A stretch of DNA of 41,911 nt from an uncultured Lamprocystis sp. (lineage in GTDB: Bacteria; Pseudomonadota; Gammaproteobacteria; Chromatiales; Chromatiaceae): positions 1 through 41,911 of the forward strand of contig NZ_CAIZIZ010000383.1 in NCBI RefSeq assembly GCF_903933125.1. Direction: 5' to 3'. The translations under genes were made by a program, and so were the position numbers. Below are positions 31,706 to 40,330 of the stretch, in pieces. Numbering within the stretch: the first letter of the stretch is position 1; each line of letters starts with the position of its first letter. Below the pieces are notes generated by a model. It did no database searches, had not been told where the DNA came from, and was given only the letters and a program-made list of their open reading frames with translations.

Positions 31706-33019
31706 ATGCACGCCGACCTCCTGATCCACCCCCAATGGCTGATCCCAGTGGACCCGCAGGACCGGGAACTCCAGGAGCATGCGGTCGCGGTCGCTGATGG
31801 ACGCATCCTCGCGGTGCTGCCGTCGGCGCAGGCCCGCGCGTCCGTCACGGCCGACCGGGTGCTGGAACTGCCGGGCCACGCGCTGATTCCGGGTCTGGTC
31901 AATGCCCATACCCATGCGGCCATGACCCTGATGCGTGGACTGGCCGATGATCTGCCGCTCATGGCCTGGCTGCACGCGCATATCTGGCCGATCGAGAAAC
32001 GCTGGGTCGATCCGGGTTTCGTCAGTGACGGCAGCCGACTGGCGATCCTGGAGATGCTGCGCGGCGGCGTCACCTGCTTTAACGATATGTATTTCTACCC
32101 GGAAGTGACCGCGCAGGCGGCAGCGGACGCCGGGATACGCGCGGTCATCGGCATGGTCGTGGTGGATTTGCCCACCAGCTACGCCGACAGCGCCGACGCC
32201 TATATCACCAAGGGTCTGGCGCTGCACGCCTACTATCGTGACCACCCGCTGATCCGGGTCGCCTTCGCACCGCACTCGCCCTACGCCGTTTCCGATGCCG
32301 CCTTGGGCCGGGTACGGATTCTGGCCGATGAACTGGAAGTGCCGATTCACCTGCATCTGCACGAAACCCGGGACGAGGTCGTTCAATCCCTGCGCGACCA
32401 TGGAGAACGTCCACTCGCCCGCCTGGACGAACTGGGCCTGCTCGGACCCGGACTGGTCGCGGTCCACATGACACAACTGGAGGATGCCGAGATCGCACGC
32501 CTGGCAGCTGCCGGCGCCCACGTCGTGCACTGTCCGGAATCCAACCTGAAGCTCGCCAGCGGGTTCTGTCCGGTGGCGCGACTGCTGGCCGCCGGCGTGA
32601 ATGTCGCGCTGGGTACGGACGGGGCAGCCAGCAACAATGATCTTAACCTGCTTGGCGAAATGCGCACCGCCGCCCTCCTTGCCAAAGGGGTCGCCGGATC
32701 GGCCGCGGTCGTCCCAGCCGCTGTCGCGCTGCGCATGGCAACGATCAACGGCGCAAGCGCGCTGGGTCTGGAACGCGAGATCGGGTCGATCGAGCCCGGC
32801 AAGTCCGCGGATTTGGTGGCAGTCGACCTGCGTGACTCCTATACGCAGCCTGTTTACAATGCGGTCTCGCAGTTGGTCTATACGGCCGGGCGTCATCAGG
32901 TCCGTCAGGTATGGGTCCAGGGTCGCCAAGTTGTCCGCGATGGAACTCCGACCACACTGGACCCGCAAGAGGTGATCTCCGCTGCGCAAGCGTGGTGCGA
33001 ACGACTTCGTCCTTCCTGA
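31706..33019 (+). CDS. mtaD: TRZ/ATZ-family amidohydrolase, probable methylthioadenosine/SAH deaminase
   Basis: A 437-residue metal-dependent amidohydrolase. The HxH motif is [13 protein letters not shown], later metal ligands lie in [10 protein letters not shown] and [11 protein letters not shown], and the fold closes with SADLVAVDL. This is the MtaD/SAH deaminase group, which converts 5'-methylthioadenosine (or SAH) to the inosine form. Being beside mtnA makes MTA salvage the likely job. AGGA lies at good distance from the ATG. Deamination of other substrates cannot be excluded, as this family varies. Confidence 0.88.
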   Translation: MHADLLIHPQWLIPVDPQDRELQEHAVAVADGRILAVLPSAQARASVTADRVLELPGHALIPGLVNAHTHAAMTLMRGLADDLPLMAWLHAHIWPIEKRWVDPGFVSDGSRLAILEMLRGGVTCFNDMYFYPEVTAQAAADAGIRAVIGMVVVDLPTSYADSADAYITKGLALHAYYRDHPLIRVAFAPHSPYAVSDAALGRVRILADELEVPIHLHLHETRDEVVQSLRDHGERPLARLDELGLLGPGLVAVHMTQLEDAEIARLAAAGAHVVHCPESNLKLASGFCPVARLLAAGVNVALGTDGAASNNDLNLLGEMRTAALLAKGVAGSAAVVPAAVALRMATINGASALGLEREIGSIEPGKSADLVAVDLRDSYTQPVYNAVSQLVYTAGRHQVRQVWVQGRQVVRDGTPTTLDPQEVISAAQAWCERLRPS

Positions 33020-33204
33020 AGGTGCCGGATGCGTGACTTGTGATGCACGCCACAGAAATCAGAAAACGAGAAGCACATCACAGAAACGGAAGCGCAGGAG
33101 ATTTAAACTACGCATGAAAATCAGAATTGTATCCGTTATCGAACGGATCGGCCGCACATAGCCGGACGCGTTATCCTGCTGTTATCACGGATCGAGGGAC
33201 AAGC

Positions 33205-35553
33205 ATGCCGATCATCAGTTCCAATGTCGTATACCTGCGCCCACGGGCCTGGTCATCGAGCGGAAGTACACAAACGCTGAGTCCCGCAACCCGACTCGGC
33301 GGCAGCGTCGCCATGGCGGTCGCCGGACAACGCGCGCTGGCACGTTGGTCAGCGCCTGGGCCGCACGAGGACCCAGACGATCTCCGGGAGGGTTCGCGCT
33401 ACCGCGATCTCTTCGAACGCTCACCCACCTGCCTCCTGGTCATGGACCAGGCAGCCGTCATCCAGCGCGCCAACGCCACTGCCACCGCACTGCTGAACGA
33501 AGCCCCGACTGAACTCGCGGGCACGAGTCTGTTCGATCGTTGCGTCCCCTCGAGTCGGCCCACGCTCCAGGGGCACCTTGAGCGACTCGCGGCCGAAGGT
33601 GCCTTCGATTCGTGCGAGATCGACCTGGCGCTCGGTGCAGACATCCAACTGCCGATGTGCCTCGTGACCCTGAACCTGGGCGACACCCCGGAGGGTCCGT
33701 TACGATCTGCGTTGTTCGACGTGTCCGGGTTGCGGGAACTGGAGTCCGGTCTCGCGCTGGCGGCCAGTGTCGTCGAGCACACCTCCCAAGGCGTGATCGT
33801 CACCGACGCCGACCACCGGACCATCGCCGTGAATCCGGCCTTCACCACCATTTCCGGGTATGCGGCAAGCGAGGTGTTGGGTACCGTGCCGACCGTCTTC
33901 CGTACCGACACGGCAAACGCCCACTTGGCCAGACAGGTCATCCGGACGCTACGCGATCAGGGGCATTGGCAAGGTGAGGTCTGGAACCGACGCAAAGGGG
34001 GTGATGCTTACCTCGAATGGGTGAGTGTCAACGAGATCCGCGACGATGAGGGCTCGCCGATCCGCTACGTCTGCATCGGCTCGGACATGACCAGCCAGGA
34101 AAACGCCAAGCGCGAACTCATCCGGCTGGCCCACTACGACGACCTCAACGACCTGCCCAATCGCCCAAACCTGCTTGCCCAACTGAACCGTGCGCTGGTC
34201 GAGGGGAAGCATGAGAAGTATCTCGTGGGAGTCCTCTTTCTGGACCTGGATGGGTTCAAGAACGTGAATGACTCCTTCGGTCACCAGGTCGGGGATCGAC
34301 TGCTCCGATTCGTGGCCGAGCAACTCAAGAGTGCGGTCCGCGCGACCGATCTGGTTGCCCGCCTGTCCGGTGACGAGTTCGCCATCCTGATCCCCGCGCT
34401 CAAGAGCGAGCACTTGGCCGGACAGATCGCGGAGAAGGTGCTACGCCAACTGTCGCAGACCCCGTTCCACGACAACGGCAGGGAACTCTACGTCGGGGCC
34501 AGCATCGGCATTGCCGTATTTCCCAAGGACGCCACCAACGCCGAAGAGCTTCTGTGCTGCGCCGATCAGGCGATGTATACGGCCAAGAATGCCGGCGGCA
34601 TCGCCTATCGTTTTTGTGGTAAATCCACCGACGGCTGGACCTGGAACGGGAACCCGATGGAATCCCAACTGCGCCGCGCCTTGGAACGTCAAGAACTCGG
34701 TCTGCACTACCAGCCGCGCGTGAGCGTGCGCAACTTCCACATCCGCAGTTGCGAGGCCGTGCTCTATTGGGAGCGCGACTACCTGGACAAGGTCGCTCCG
34801 GAAGCGTTCATCCCCGCGGCGGAAAAGTCCGGCCTGATCGTCCCCTTGGAGCACTGGGCACTGCAATCGGTGGCGACTCAGACGCGGTTATGGACACTTC
34901 CGAACCGGCCACCACCGCGGATATCAATCCACCTGTCATCGATTCATCTGCAGCCGGTGCATGTGGAACGACTGCTGCAGCACCTCGCCGCAAGCGTCAG
35001 CGCGGGCGGAAATCCGTTCGAAGTGCTGGTCGATACCGCGGCGATCAGCGACTGTAACGACCGGACCATCGCCGCGCTGAACCGTATCCATGGTCTGGGG
35101 ATCAGGATCGCTCTGGACCGCTTCGGCGCCGGCCCTACCCCGCTGCGCCAGATCAAGTCTTTACCGATCAGTCGTGTGCGGCTTGATCCCGCCCTGGTTC
35201 GCGACCTGGAAACGGATCCTGAGGTCACCAGCTTCGTGGGGGCGATGATCGCCCTCGCCCATTCATTCCGCATCAAGGTCGTCGCCGGGGGGGTGGTCAC
35301 GCCGACGCAACTGAAATTGCTGCGTACCCATCGTTGCGACGAGGCCCAAGGCGCACTGTTCAGCCCACCCATCCCGCCCGATGCATACATCGAGTTGATT
35401 GAACAGGCATCCCAGTGTGAACCCGACGCCCGACACACCGATCGAGCAGTCTCAGAACGCCGGACGCCGGGATTGATCCGCACCCTATCCGGCGGTTGGT
35501 CGCGGGTTGTCTCCGGAATCCTCGGCGCCGACATCAATGAGAAGAAATCGTGA
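33205..35553 (+). CDS. PAS-PAS-GGDEF-EAL signalling protein with a degenerate EAL domain
   Basis: A 782-residue cytoplasmic protein. PAS-like domains lie at about residues 65-165 and 180-300, followed by GGDEF (about 305-470) and EAL (about 485-735). The GGDEF site is SGDEF (388-392) with a complete RxxD inhibitory I-site (R379-D382), so cyclic di-GMP synthesis is plausible. The EAL domain lacks key residues: the usual Asn is His (ISIHLSS), DDFG is DRFG (638-641) and EGVE is GGVV (695-698). It is probably a c-di-GMP sensor or an inactive phosphodiesterase. The start at 33205 follows GAGGGA. No membrane segment is seen. Confidence 0.92.
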   Translation: MPIISSNVVYLRPRAWSSSGSTQTLSPATRLGGSVAMAVAGQRALARWSAPGPHEDPDDLREGSRYRDLFERSPTCLLVMDQAAVIQRANATATALLNEAPTELAGTSLFDRCVPSSRPTLQGHLERLAAEGAFDSCEIDLALGADIQLPMCLVTLNLGDTPEGPLRSALFDVSGLRELESGLALAASVVEHTSQGVIVTDADHRTIAVNPAFTTISGYAASEVLGTVPTVFRTDTANAHLARQVIRTLRDQGHWQGEVWNRRKGGDAYLEWVSVNEIRDDEGSPIRYVCIGSDMTSQENAKRELIRLAHYDDLNDLPNRPNLLAQLNRALVEGKHEKYLVGVLFLDLDGFKNVNDSFGHQVGDRLLRFVAEQLKSAVRATDLVARLSGDEFAILIPALKSEHLAGQIAEKVLRQLSQTPFHDNGRELYVGASIGIAVFPKDATNAEELLCCADQAMYTAKNAGGIAYRFCGKSTDGWTWNGNPMESQLRRALERQELGLHYQPRVSVRNFHIRSCEAVLYWERDYLDKVAPEAFIPAAEKSGLIVPLEHWALQSVATQTRLWTLPNRPPPRISIHLSSIHLQPVHVERLLQHLAASVSAGGNPFEVLVDTAAISDCNDRTIAALNRIHGLGIRIALDRFGAGPTPLRQIKSLPISRVRLDPALVRDLETDPEVTSFVGAMIALAHSFRIKVVAGGVVTPTQLKLLRTHRCDEAQGALFSPPIPPDAYIELIEQASQCEPDARHTDRAVSERRTPGLIRTLSGGWSRVVSGILGADINEKKS

Positions 35554-35555
35554 GT

Positions 35556-35571
35556 GTAGGCATATTCCTAC
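35556..35571. other. GTAGG-N6-CCTAC dyad
   Basis: A perfect 5-bp dyad, 3 bases after the stop of the signalling gene, followed by TTAGGGATTTTTCTTCGGG. It could be a terminator stem with the T-rich stretch, or a binding site related to the GGG-TTT-CCC sites upstream of rlpA. Confidence 0.3.
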
Positions 35572-35674
35572 AACGATTAGGGATTTTTCTTCGGGAACGA
35601 CGGGAAGGATCGCCGTAGGCTGGAACCCGTCAGGCGCATATCCTAACGATTAAAGGGACAAGGAAAAGGATTAA

Positions 35675-35707
35675 GGATAGGGATAGGGATAGGGATAGGG
35701 ATAGGGA
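35675..35707 (+). repeat. (GGATAG)5 hexamer tandem repeat
   Basis: Five perfect GGATAG units plus a partial sixth. It is a simple-sequence tract in non-coding DNA and can vary in length by slippage. It resembles eukaryotic telomere repeats only by chance. Confidence 0.9.
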
Positions 35708-35903
35708 ACCGTATCATCAGGAAACCGGGCGCGGCAGGACGCCGCGGAGCACGGAGCAGGACGCTAGGAGCAAATCGGGGCAGTTCGACGGAAGCGAGGC
35801 CCCAAAAACACCCTGGAAATCCCCTAAGGTGATTCCCGAAAAACGTCGTACCACGTCGGCTCAACCTCCGGTGACCGGGGCGACGTGACCGCAGGCCGAC
35901 CCT

Positions 35904-36686
35904 TCAGCGGCTGAAGCCAGCCCCGCATCCAAGCGCCAGCAGAAGCAGCACCAGAGCCTCGGTCAACTCCACCAAGGCGCCAGCCGTATCCCCGGTGAAG
36001 CCACCCAGACGCGCCATGAGGGAGCGCCGGACCAGCCAGTACAACCCGCCAGCCGCGCTCAACAGCAAGAGCCCCGTCCATCCCAGTACGAACCATACGA
36101 CACCGGCCGCAAGGACGATCGCCAGGCGCGAGGCCCCGGGGGGCGCAGTACGCGCCGGGTCCGCGGCCATCCCCTGCGGGCGGGCGTAAGGCGTGGACAG
36201 CAGCAGCAGCGGCAACTGCGCCCGCGCGATGAGCGGTACCCACAGCAGCAGCCACGCATCTCCGGCCCCGATCAGCGCCTCAATAGCCGCGAATTTCGCG
36301 ATCAGGACCAGTGCCAGGGCACTGACCCCCGCCGGTCCGCTGGTGGGGTCCTTCATGATCGCCAGCGTGCGCTCACGGCTGCCGAGACCGCCGACCCAGG
36401 CATCAGCGGTATCCGCCAGGCCATCCAAATGCAGCCCCCCGGTCGACCACACCCACAGCGCCAGGACCAGGGCCGCGGCGACCCCAGACGGTCCATTCAG
36501 CACCGCCGGCCCCAACGCCAGGGCGGCCCCGCTGATGACCAGGCCCAGCAGCAACCCAATCCATGGATACCAGGGAACCGCTTGACCCAGTTCGGCCGGT
36601 TCGATTGCCCCCGGGTCCGGCAAAGGAAAGCGGGTCAGGAAGCGCCCGGCGATCCAGAGTGGGCGCACACCGGGAAACCGGTTCAT
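35904..36686 (-). CDS. cobS: adenosylcobinamide-GDP ribazoletransferase (cobalamin synthase)
   Basis: A 260-residue integral membrane protein that joins adenosylcobinamide-GDP and alpha-ribazole (or its phosphate) in the last steps of cobalamin synthesis. Family motifs: FLTRFPLPDP near the N-terminus, WYPWIGLLLG, GGLHLDGLADTADAW with the metal-binding Asp residues, and MKDPTSGPAG. Six or seven hydrophobic helices are visible. The ATG at 36686 overlaps the cobC stop (ATGA). It is the last gene of the cobalamin operon. Confidence 0.93.
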   Translation of the reverse strand: MNRFPGVRPLWIAGRFLTRFPLPDPGAIEPAELGQAVPWYPWIGLLLGLVISGAALALGPAVLNGPSGVAAALVLALWVWSTGGLHLDGLADTADAWVGGLGSRERTLAIMKDPTSGPAGVSALALVLIAKFAAIEALIGAGDAWLLLWVPLIARAQLPLLLLSTPYARPQGMAADPARTAPPGASRLAIVLAAGVVWFVLGWTGLLLLSAAGGLYWLVRRSLMARLGGFTGDTAGALVELTEALVLLLLALGCGAGFSR

Positions 36687-37279
36687 CGGTCGATCACCCC
36701 ATGGGCCATGACGCTCGGCCGACCGGGGGAAACCGGGATGCGCAAGCGGCTCAGGCTCGCCAGCGGAACCTCGATCAGCATCCCCGAGCAATCACCCATC
36801 CCCAACACCTCGGCGAGAATGATCCGCACCGCGCCGCCATGGGTCAGGACCAGGGTATGGGTCGGGCCGCCCGCGGTGAGCGCGCGCCAACCAGCCAACA
36901 CGCGGGTTCGGAAATCCGCAAAGGGCTCAGCCCCGGGCGGGGTATAGCCGACCGGATCGTCCCAGAACCGCGTCAGCTCCACGGCCGGAATCTGGTGTGC
37001 GGCCAGCCCTTCCCAGTCACCGAAGTGACGCTCGGCAACGGCCGGGGCGATCTCCATCGATACCCCCCGTTCCACCGCCAACGCGGCGGCGAAGTCCGCA
37101 CAGCGGCGTGACGGTGAACTGACAATGTGCCCGAGGTCGACCTCACCACGCACCGCGGCACGTAATTGCACCCAACCCGCATCGCTCAACGCATCATCAT
37201 GACCGCCGCGAAAGCGCGCTCCGCCCAAGACCTCTCCGTGGCGCAACAGGACGATGAAGCGATCCGCGGGGATGCTCAA
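36683..37279 (-). CDS. cobC: alpha-ribazole phosphatase-type histidine phosphatase
   Basis: A 198-residue phosphoglycerate-mutase-like phosphatase with the catalytic LLRHGEV motif at the N-terminus, [20 protein letters not shown] and the second catalytic histidine in VLTHGGAVR. It removes phosphate from alpha-ribazole 5'-phosphate or adenosylcobalamin phosphate. A TTG start at 37279, which overlaps the cobT stop as TTGA, is the likely start because it puts the RHG motif about 10 residues in; no ATG is available there. It overlaps cobS by 4 bp. Confidence 0.88.
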   Translation of the reverse strand: MSIPADRFIVLLRHGEVLGGARFRGGHDDALSDAGWVQLRAAVRGEVDLGHIVSSPSRRCADFAAALAVERGVSMEIAPAVAERHFGDWEGLAAHQIPAVELTRFWDDPVGYTPPGAEPFADFRTRVLAGWRALTAGGPTHTLVLTHGGAVRIILAEVLGMGDCSGMLIEVPLASLSRLRIPVSPGRPSVMAHGVIDR

Positions 37280-38328
37280 CCCGAGACCCCGGCCTGCGCA
37301 AAGGTCGCCATCCCGGCGTGCAGCTCGCACGCCAGGCGCAGGACCGGCACCGCCATGGCCGCCCCGCTGCCCTCCCCCAACCGCATCCCCAGATCCAACA
37401 AGGGCGTCGCATCCAGGGCGGCGAGCAAGCGCCGGTGGCCAGGCTCGGCAGACCCGTGCGAGAACAACAGCCAGGCACCCACACTCGGGTTGATTCGACA
37501 GGCCGCGAGTGCCGCCGCGGTCGTGATATAACCGTCCACCAGCACGGCCACGCCCCCTTGGGCGGCGCCCAGGTAGCAGCCGGCCAGCGCGGCGATTTCG
37601 AAGCCGCCGAGCCGCTCCAGCACCACCAGCGGATCCTGCCCAACAACCGCGTGCCTGGCCAACGCACGATCGACCACCTGCACCTTACGACGTATCCCGG
37701 CGCCATCAAGCCCGGTCCCCGGACCGACCAGATCCGCGGCCGGCAACCTCAGAAGAGCACAACCCAAGGCTGCGGCGGTCGTCGTGTTACCGATGCCCAT
37801 TTCACCGCCGATCACCAGCCGGACCCCGCCCGCGACGGCGCGCCGCGCGGCGTCGCGCCCGATCAGCAGCGCCTGCGCCAGTTGATCTCGCGTCATCGCC
37901 GGTTCCAGCGCGATGTTCCCGGTACCAGCACCCACGCGCTCGCCGCGAACCCCGGTGATCGCCCCAGGGTCTTCACGGCTGCCGCAATCGATGATCTCCA
38001 GCCCGGCCCCCAGGCTGCGGGCCAGAACCGAGATGGCCGCTCCGCCGCGGGCGATGTTGCGCACCATCTCGACCGTCACCGACTGGGGAAAAGCGGAGAT
38101 CCCTTCCGCCGTCACACCGTGATCGGCGGCGAACAGACAAATCTGGACCGGATCGACACGCGGGGTCACGCTGCTCTGCAGTGCCGCCAGTTGGATCGCC
38201 ACGGACTCCAACCGACCCAAGGCGCCGCGGGGTTTGGTGAGTTGATCCTGGCGCTCACGCGCGGCGGCGGCAGCGGTTGCATCAGGGGACGAGCAAGGTT
38301 CGGTGAGCCAGGCGAAGGGGTCGGTCAT
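37276..38328 (-). CDS. cobT: nicotinate-nucleotide:dimethylbenzimidazole phosphoribosyltransferase
   Basis: A 350-residue enzyme that makes alpha-ribazole phosphate from nicotinate mononucleotide and dimethylbenzimidazole. Seen: [34 protein letters not shown], the [14 protein letters not shown] motif, [12 protein letters not shown] and [11 protein letters not shown] with the catalytic glutamate. The start has an ATG at the usual family position. It lies 42 bp after cobU, and this gap is filled mostly by a heptamer repeat. It is coupled to cobC by a TTGA overlap. Confidence 0.95.
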   Translation of the reverse strand: MTDPFAWLTEPCSSPDATAAAAARERQDQLTKPRGALGRLESVAIQLAALQSSVTPRVDPVQICLFAADHGVTAEGISAFPQSVTVEMVRNIARGGAAISVLARSLGAGLEIIDCGSREDPGAITGVRGERVGAGTGNIALEPAMTRDQLAQALLIGRDAARRAVAGGVRLVIGGEMGIGNTTTAAALGCALLRLPAADLVGPGTGLDGAGIRRKVQVVDRALARHAVVGQDPLVVLERLGGFEIAALAGCYLGAAQGGVAVLVDGYITTAAALAACRINPSVGAWLLFSHGSAEPGHRRLLAALDATPLLDLGMRLGEGSGAAMAVPVLRLACELHAGMATFAQAGVSG

Positions 38329-38333
38329 GGGGC

Positions 38334-38361
38334 AGTGGTTAGTGGTTAGTGGTTAGTGATT
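38334..38361. repeat. AGTGGTT heptamer repeat in the cobU-cobT gap
   Basis: Three perfect AGTGGTT units and a fourth (AGTGATT) with one change fill most of the 42-bp space between cobU and cobT. On the minus strand the units sit right in front of the cobT start, where the ribosome binding site should be. Confidence 0.85.
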
Positions 38362-38370
38362 TCAGACTCT

Positions 38371-38916
38371 TTACCGACTCAGTGCCGGCCCTTTCACGAC
38401 CAGCGGCAGGCCGGCGACCATGAACAAAACCTGATCGCAGCGGGCGGCCAGGTCTTGGTGCAGGCGCCCGGCCAGATCGCAGTAGCGGCGGGACAATTCC
38501 CCCAAGGGGATCACGCCCATGTTGGTCTCGTTCCCGACCAGGATCAGGCGGCCGGGCGCCGCGGCGATCACCTCGGGCAGACGCTCCAGCGCGTGCTCGA
38601 TCCGTGGGCCGTCAGCCTCCATGAGCAAATTGGTCACCCACAGCGTCAGACATTCCACCAGAACACAGCGCTGTGCGGCCGCCTCGACGCTGATGCGTTC
38701 GGCCAGCTCGAGCGGTTCTTCAATCAGGCGCCACTGGGCCGGGCGGCGGCGGCGATGCGCCTCGATGCGCCGCGCCATCTCCCCGTCGCCCGCCCGCGCG
38801 GTGGCGAGATAGGTCACCGGCAGTCCGCTGCCATGGGCCAAACCCTCGGCCAGTCGGCTTTTGCCGGAGCGCACGCCGCCCAGGATCAGGGTGCACCGCG
38901 GCGGAGCCTCAGTCAC
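38371..38916 (-). CDS. cobU: adenosylcobinamide kinase/guanylyltransferase
   Basis: A 181-residue bifunctional enzyme that phosphorylates adenosylcobinamide and adds GMP. It has the P-loop GGVRSGKS (residues 13-20), YLATARAGDGEM with RIEAHRRRRP, ECLTLWVTNLL and the late motif VGNETNMGVIPLG. Its ATG overlaps the cobO stop (ATGA), so the two are translationally coupled. The enzyme works between CobO and CobS in the same operon. Confidence 0.95.
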   Translation of the reverse strand: MTEAPPRCTLILGGVRSGKSRLAEGLAHGSGLPVTYLATARAGDGEMARRIEAHRRRRPAQWRLIEEPLELAERISVEAAAQRCVLVECLTLWVTNLLMEADGPRIEHALERLPEVIAAAPGRLILVGNETNMGVIPLGELSRRYCDLAGRLHQDLAARCDQVLFMVAGLPLVVKGPALSR

Positions 38917-39518
38917 AGCTCGATGCCTTTCTGCGCCATCACCCCGGCGTCGAAGGCGTGCTTGATGGGCCGCATCTCGGTCACGGTATCGGCGATTTCG
39001 ATCAACCCCGGCGGCGCACCGCGACCGGTCACCACGACGTGCTGATGGTCGGGACGCGCGTCCAGTGCATCGATGACCCGATCCAGGGGAATCAGAGCGA
39101 GCTTGAGCGCGATGTTGAGTTCATCCAACACCACCACCTGAATGCTCGGGTCGGCCAGAAAGCCGGCTGCCAGTTCCCAGGCCGCCAGGGCGGCGCGGCG
39201 ATCCAGATCCGGGTCCTGGGTCTCCCAAGTGAATCCCTCGCCCATCACATGGTATTCAACCTCGGGGAAACGCCGGAAAAAAGCCTCCTCCCCGGTCGCG
39301 AAACTCCCCTTGATGAACTGCACCACGGCAACCTTCATGCCGTGACCCAGGGCGCGCGCCACCACACCGAACGCCGAGGAACTCTTCCCCTTCCCGTTAC
39401 CCGTATTCACCACCAGGACCCCACGGTCGATGGTGGCGCCGGCCACGCGCGCGTCGACAATTTCCTTATGACGCTGCATGCGTCGGCGATGACGCTCGCG
39501 CGCGATGTCGTCGGTCAT
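38913..39518 (-). CDS. cobO: cob(I)yrinic acid a,c-diamide adenosyltransferase
   Basis: A 201-residue CobA/CobO/BtuR-type enzyme that attaches the adenosyl group to the cobalt of corrinoids. The P-loop is NTGNGKGKSSSAFG, followed by VAVVQFIKG, VMGEGFTWET and VVLDELNIALK. It may serve synthesis or salvage of corrinoids. It starts where the membrane protein gene ends (ATGA overlap) and overlaps cobU by 4 bp. Confidence 0.95.
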   Translation of the reverse strand: MTDDIARERHRRRMQRHKEIVDARVAGATIDRGVLVVNTGNGKGKSSSAFGVVARALGHGMKVAVVQFIKGSFATGEEAFFRRFPEVEYHVMGEGFTWETQDPDLDRRAALAAWELAAGFLADPSIQVVVLDELNIALKLALIPLDRVIDALDARPDHQHVVVTGRGAPPGLIEIADTVTEMRPIKHAFDAGVMAQKGIEL

Positions 39519-40090
39519 CGGGAACCGACGCGACCGGACGCCGGACGCGGGCTCATCGCCAGGTGCGCGACCGCCGCCAGGCCGACATAGCCGACGAGTG
39601 CGGTCAGGGTGCCCGGCAGGTAGCTGACCAGGCTATGACCCAGGCCGACCAGACTGGGCTCGAAGCGACCGGACAGCAGATAGAAGCCGCCGCTGGCAAA
39701 GGCTTCAGCCGCGACACCGCCGGCCAACAAGACCGCGCCCAAGAGCGGCAGGGTCGTCGGCTCCGGACGATGACGGGTCTGGTACCAACGCCCCAGCGCC
39801 CACAGGCTGCCGTAGGCCGGAACCAGCATGCCGTAGGCCGGACTGAAGCAGTAGCCGCTGACCCCGCCCCAACCAATCGCCGTCAGATCGATGACGGTCG
39901 CCAGGGCGAACAGCGCAACCGGCACCCACCGGGCGCGCAGGTAAAACCCGGCGAGGAAAAAGACAGCGAGCGAGGCATCAGGCAGATGATGCCCCAGCGG
40001 GGCGAATTGCTGACCGCGGGTGGCGGCCATCAGCCCGGCAAGGGCCAGCAGGATCAGAATGCGGGAACGGGACTCAGTGGTGTCGGTCAT
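39515..40090 (-). CDS. six-helix membrane protein, possible ECF-type substrate-binding subunit
   Basis: A 191-residue integral membrane protein with about six hydrophobic segments, an N-terminal RGQQFAPLGHHLPDASLAVFF region and an aromatic, glycine-rich middle (GWGGVSGYCFSPAYG). It resembles the DUF6580-type putative transport proteins, which look like S components of ECF transporters. Its stop overlaps the cobO start, making it the first gene of the cobalamin operon, so it may take up cobalt, cobinamide, dimethylbenzimidazole or cobalamin. No energising subunits (EcfA, EcfT) are encoded here. Confidence 0.6.
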   Translation of the reverse strand: MTDTTESRSRILILLALAGLMAATRGQQFAPLGHHLPDASLAVFFLAGFYLRARWVPVALFALATVIDLTAIGWGGVSGYCFSPAYGMLVPAYGSLWALGRWYQTRHRPEPTTLPLLGAVLLAGGVAAEAFASGGFYLLSGRFEPSLVGLGHSLVSYLPGTLTALVGYVGLAAVAHLAMSPRPASGRVGSR

Positions 40091-40265
40091 TCAGGGCGGA
40101 CTCCGAAAGGATACGCGGGCGGGACAATTTCCGGGGTCTCACCCGGATCACCTCCCATTGTAGGGCGTCGCGCGCAAAGTCACTAGCCGGTTCCGGTCCA
40201 CCCCCAGCGATCCGTGTGGGCGCCGATCCGCATCCTGGCGACCACGTTCGAGTCCCGGGGCTTTC

Positions 40266-40313
40266 AGCCACGGAACCACACGGAAGGCACCGGAAAAGCA
40301 GGGCTCCGGTGCC
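40266..40313. repeat. 10-bp period CACGGAA repeats and a hairpin
   Basis: CACGGAACCA, CACGGAAGGC and ACCGGAAAAG follow one another at 10-bp spacing. The last part joins a 9-bp perfect stem (GGCACCGGA at 40286-40294 with TCCGGTGCC at 40305-40313). The element lies in the 240-bp space between the beta-helix gene (whose stop is 18 bp away) and the cobalamin operon, so the stem could end transcription of the former. Confidence 0.65.
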
Positions 40314-40330
40314 CTCGATGCGGTTTCGCC

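Larger units (their letters stand above)
35554..35903. other. convergent spacer with simple repeats
   Basis: 350 bp between the ends of the signalling gene and cobS. It holds a GTAGG-N6-CCTAC dyad (35556-35571) right after the stop, which could be a weak terminator or a regulator site, and a hexamer repeat tract (35675-35707). No gene is seen. Confidence 0.6.

Noticed and set aside
31562-32989. 475-codon minus-strand open frame opposite the mtaD-like gene
   Set aside because: It is antisense to a gene with intact metal-binding motifs and shows no family features.
35675-35707. Telomere-like repeat suggesting a linear replicon end
   Set aside because: The hexamer tract lies inside continuous ordinary gene content and is short; a simple repeat explains it.
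40091-40330. Possible cobalamin riboswitch before the cobalamin operon
   Set aside because: I looked for a B12 box and the conserved core on the minus strand upstream of 40090 and found none; only a repeat and a hairpin are present.
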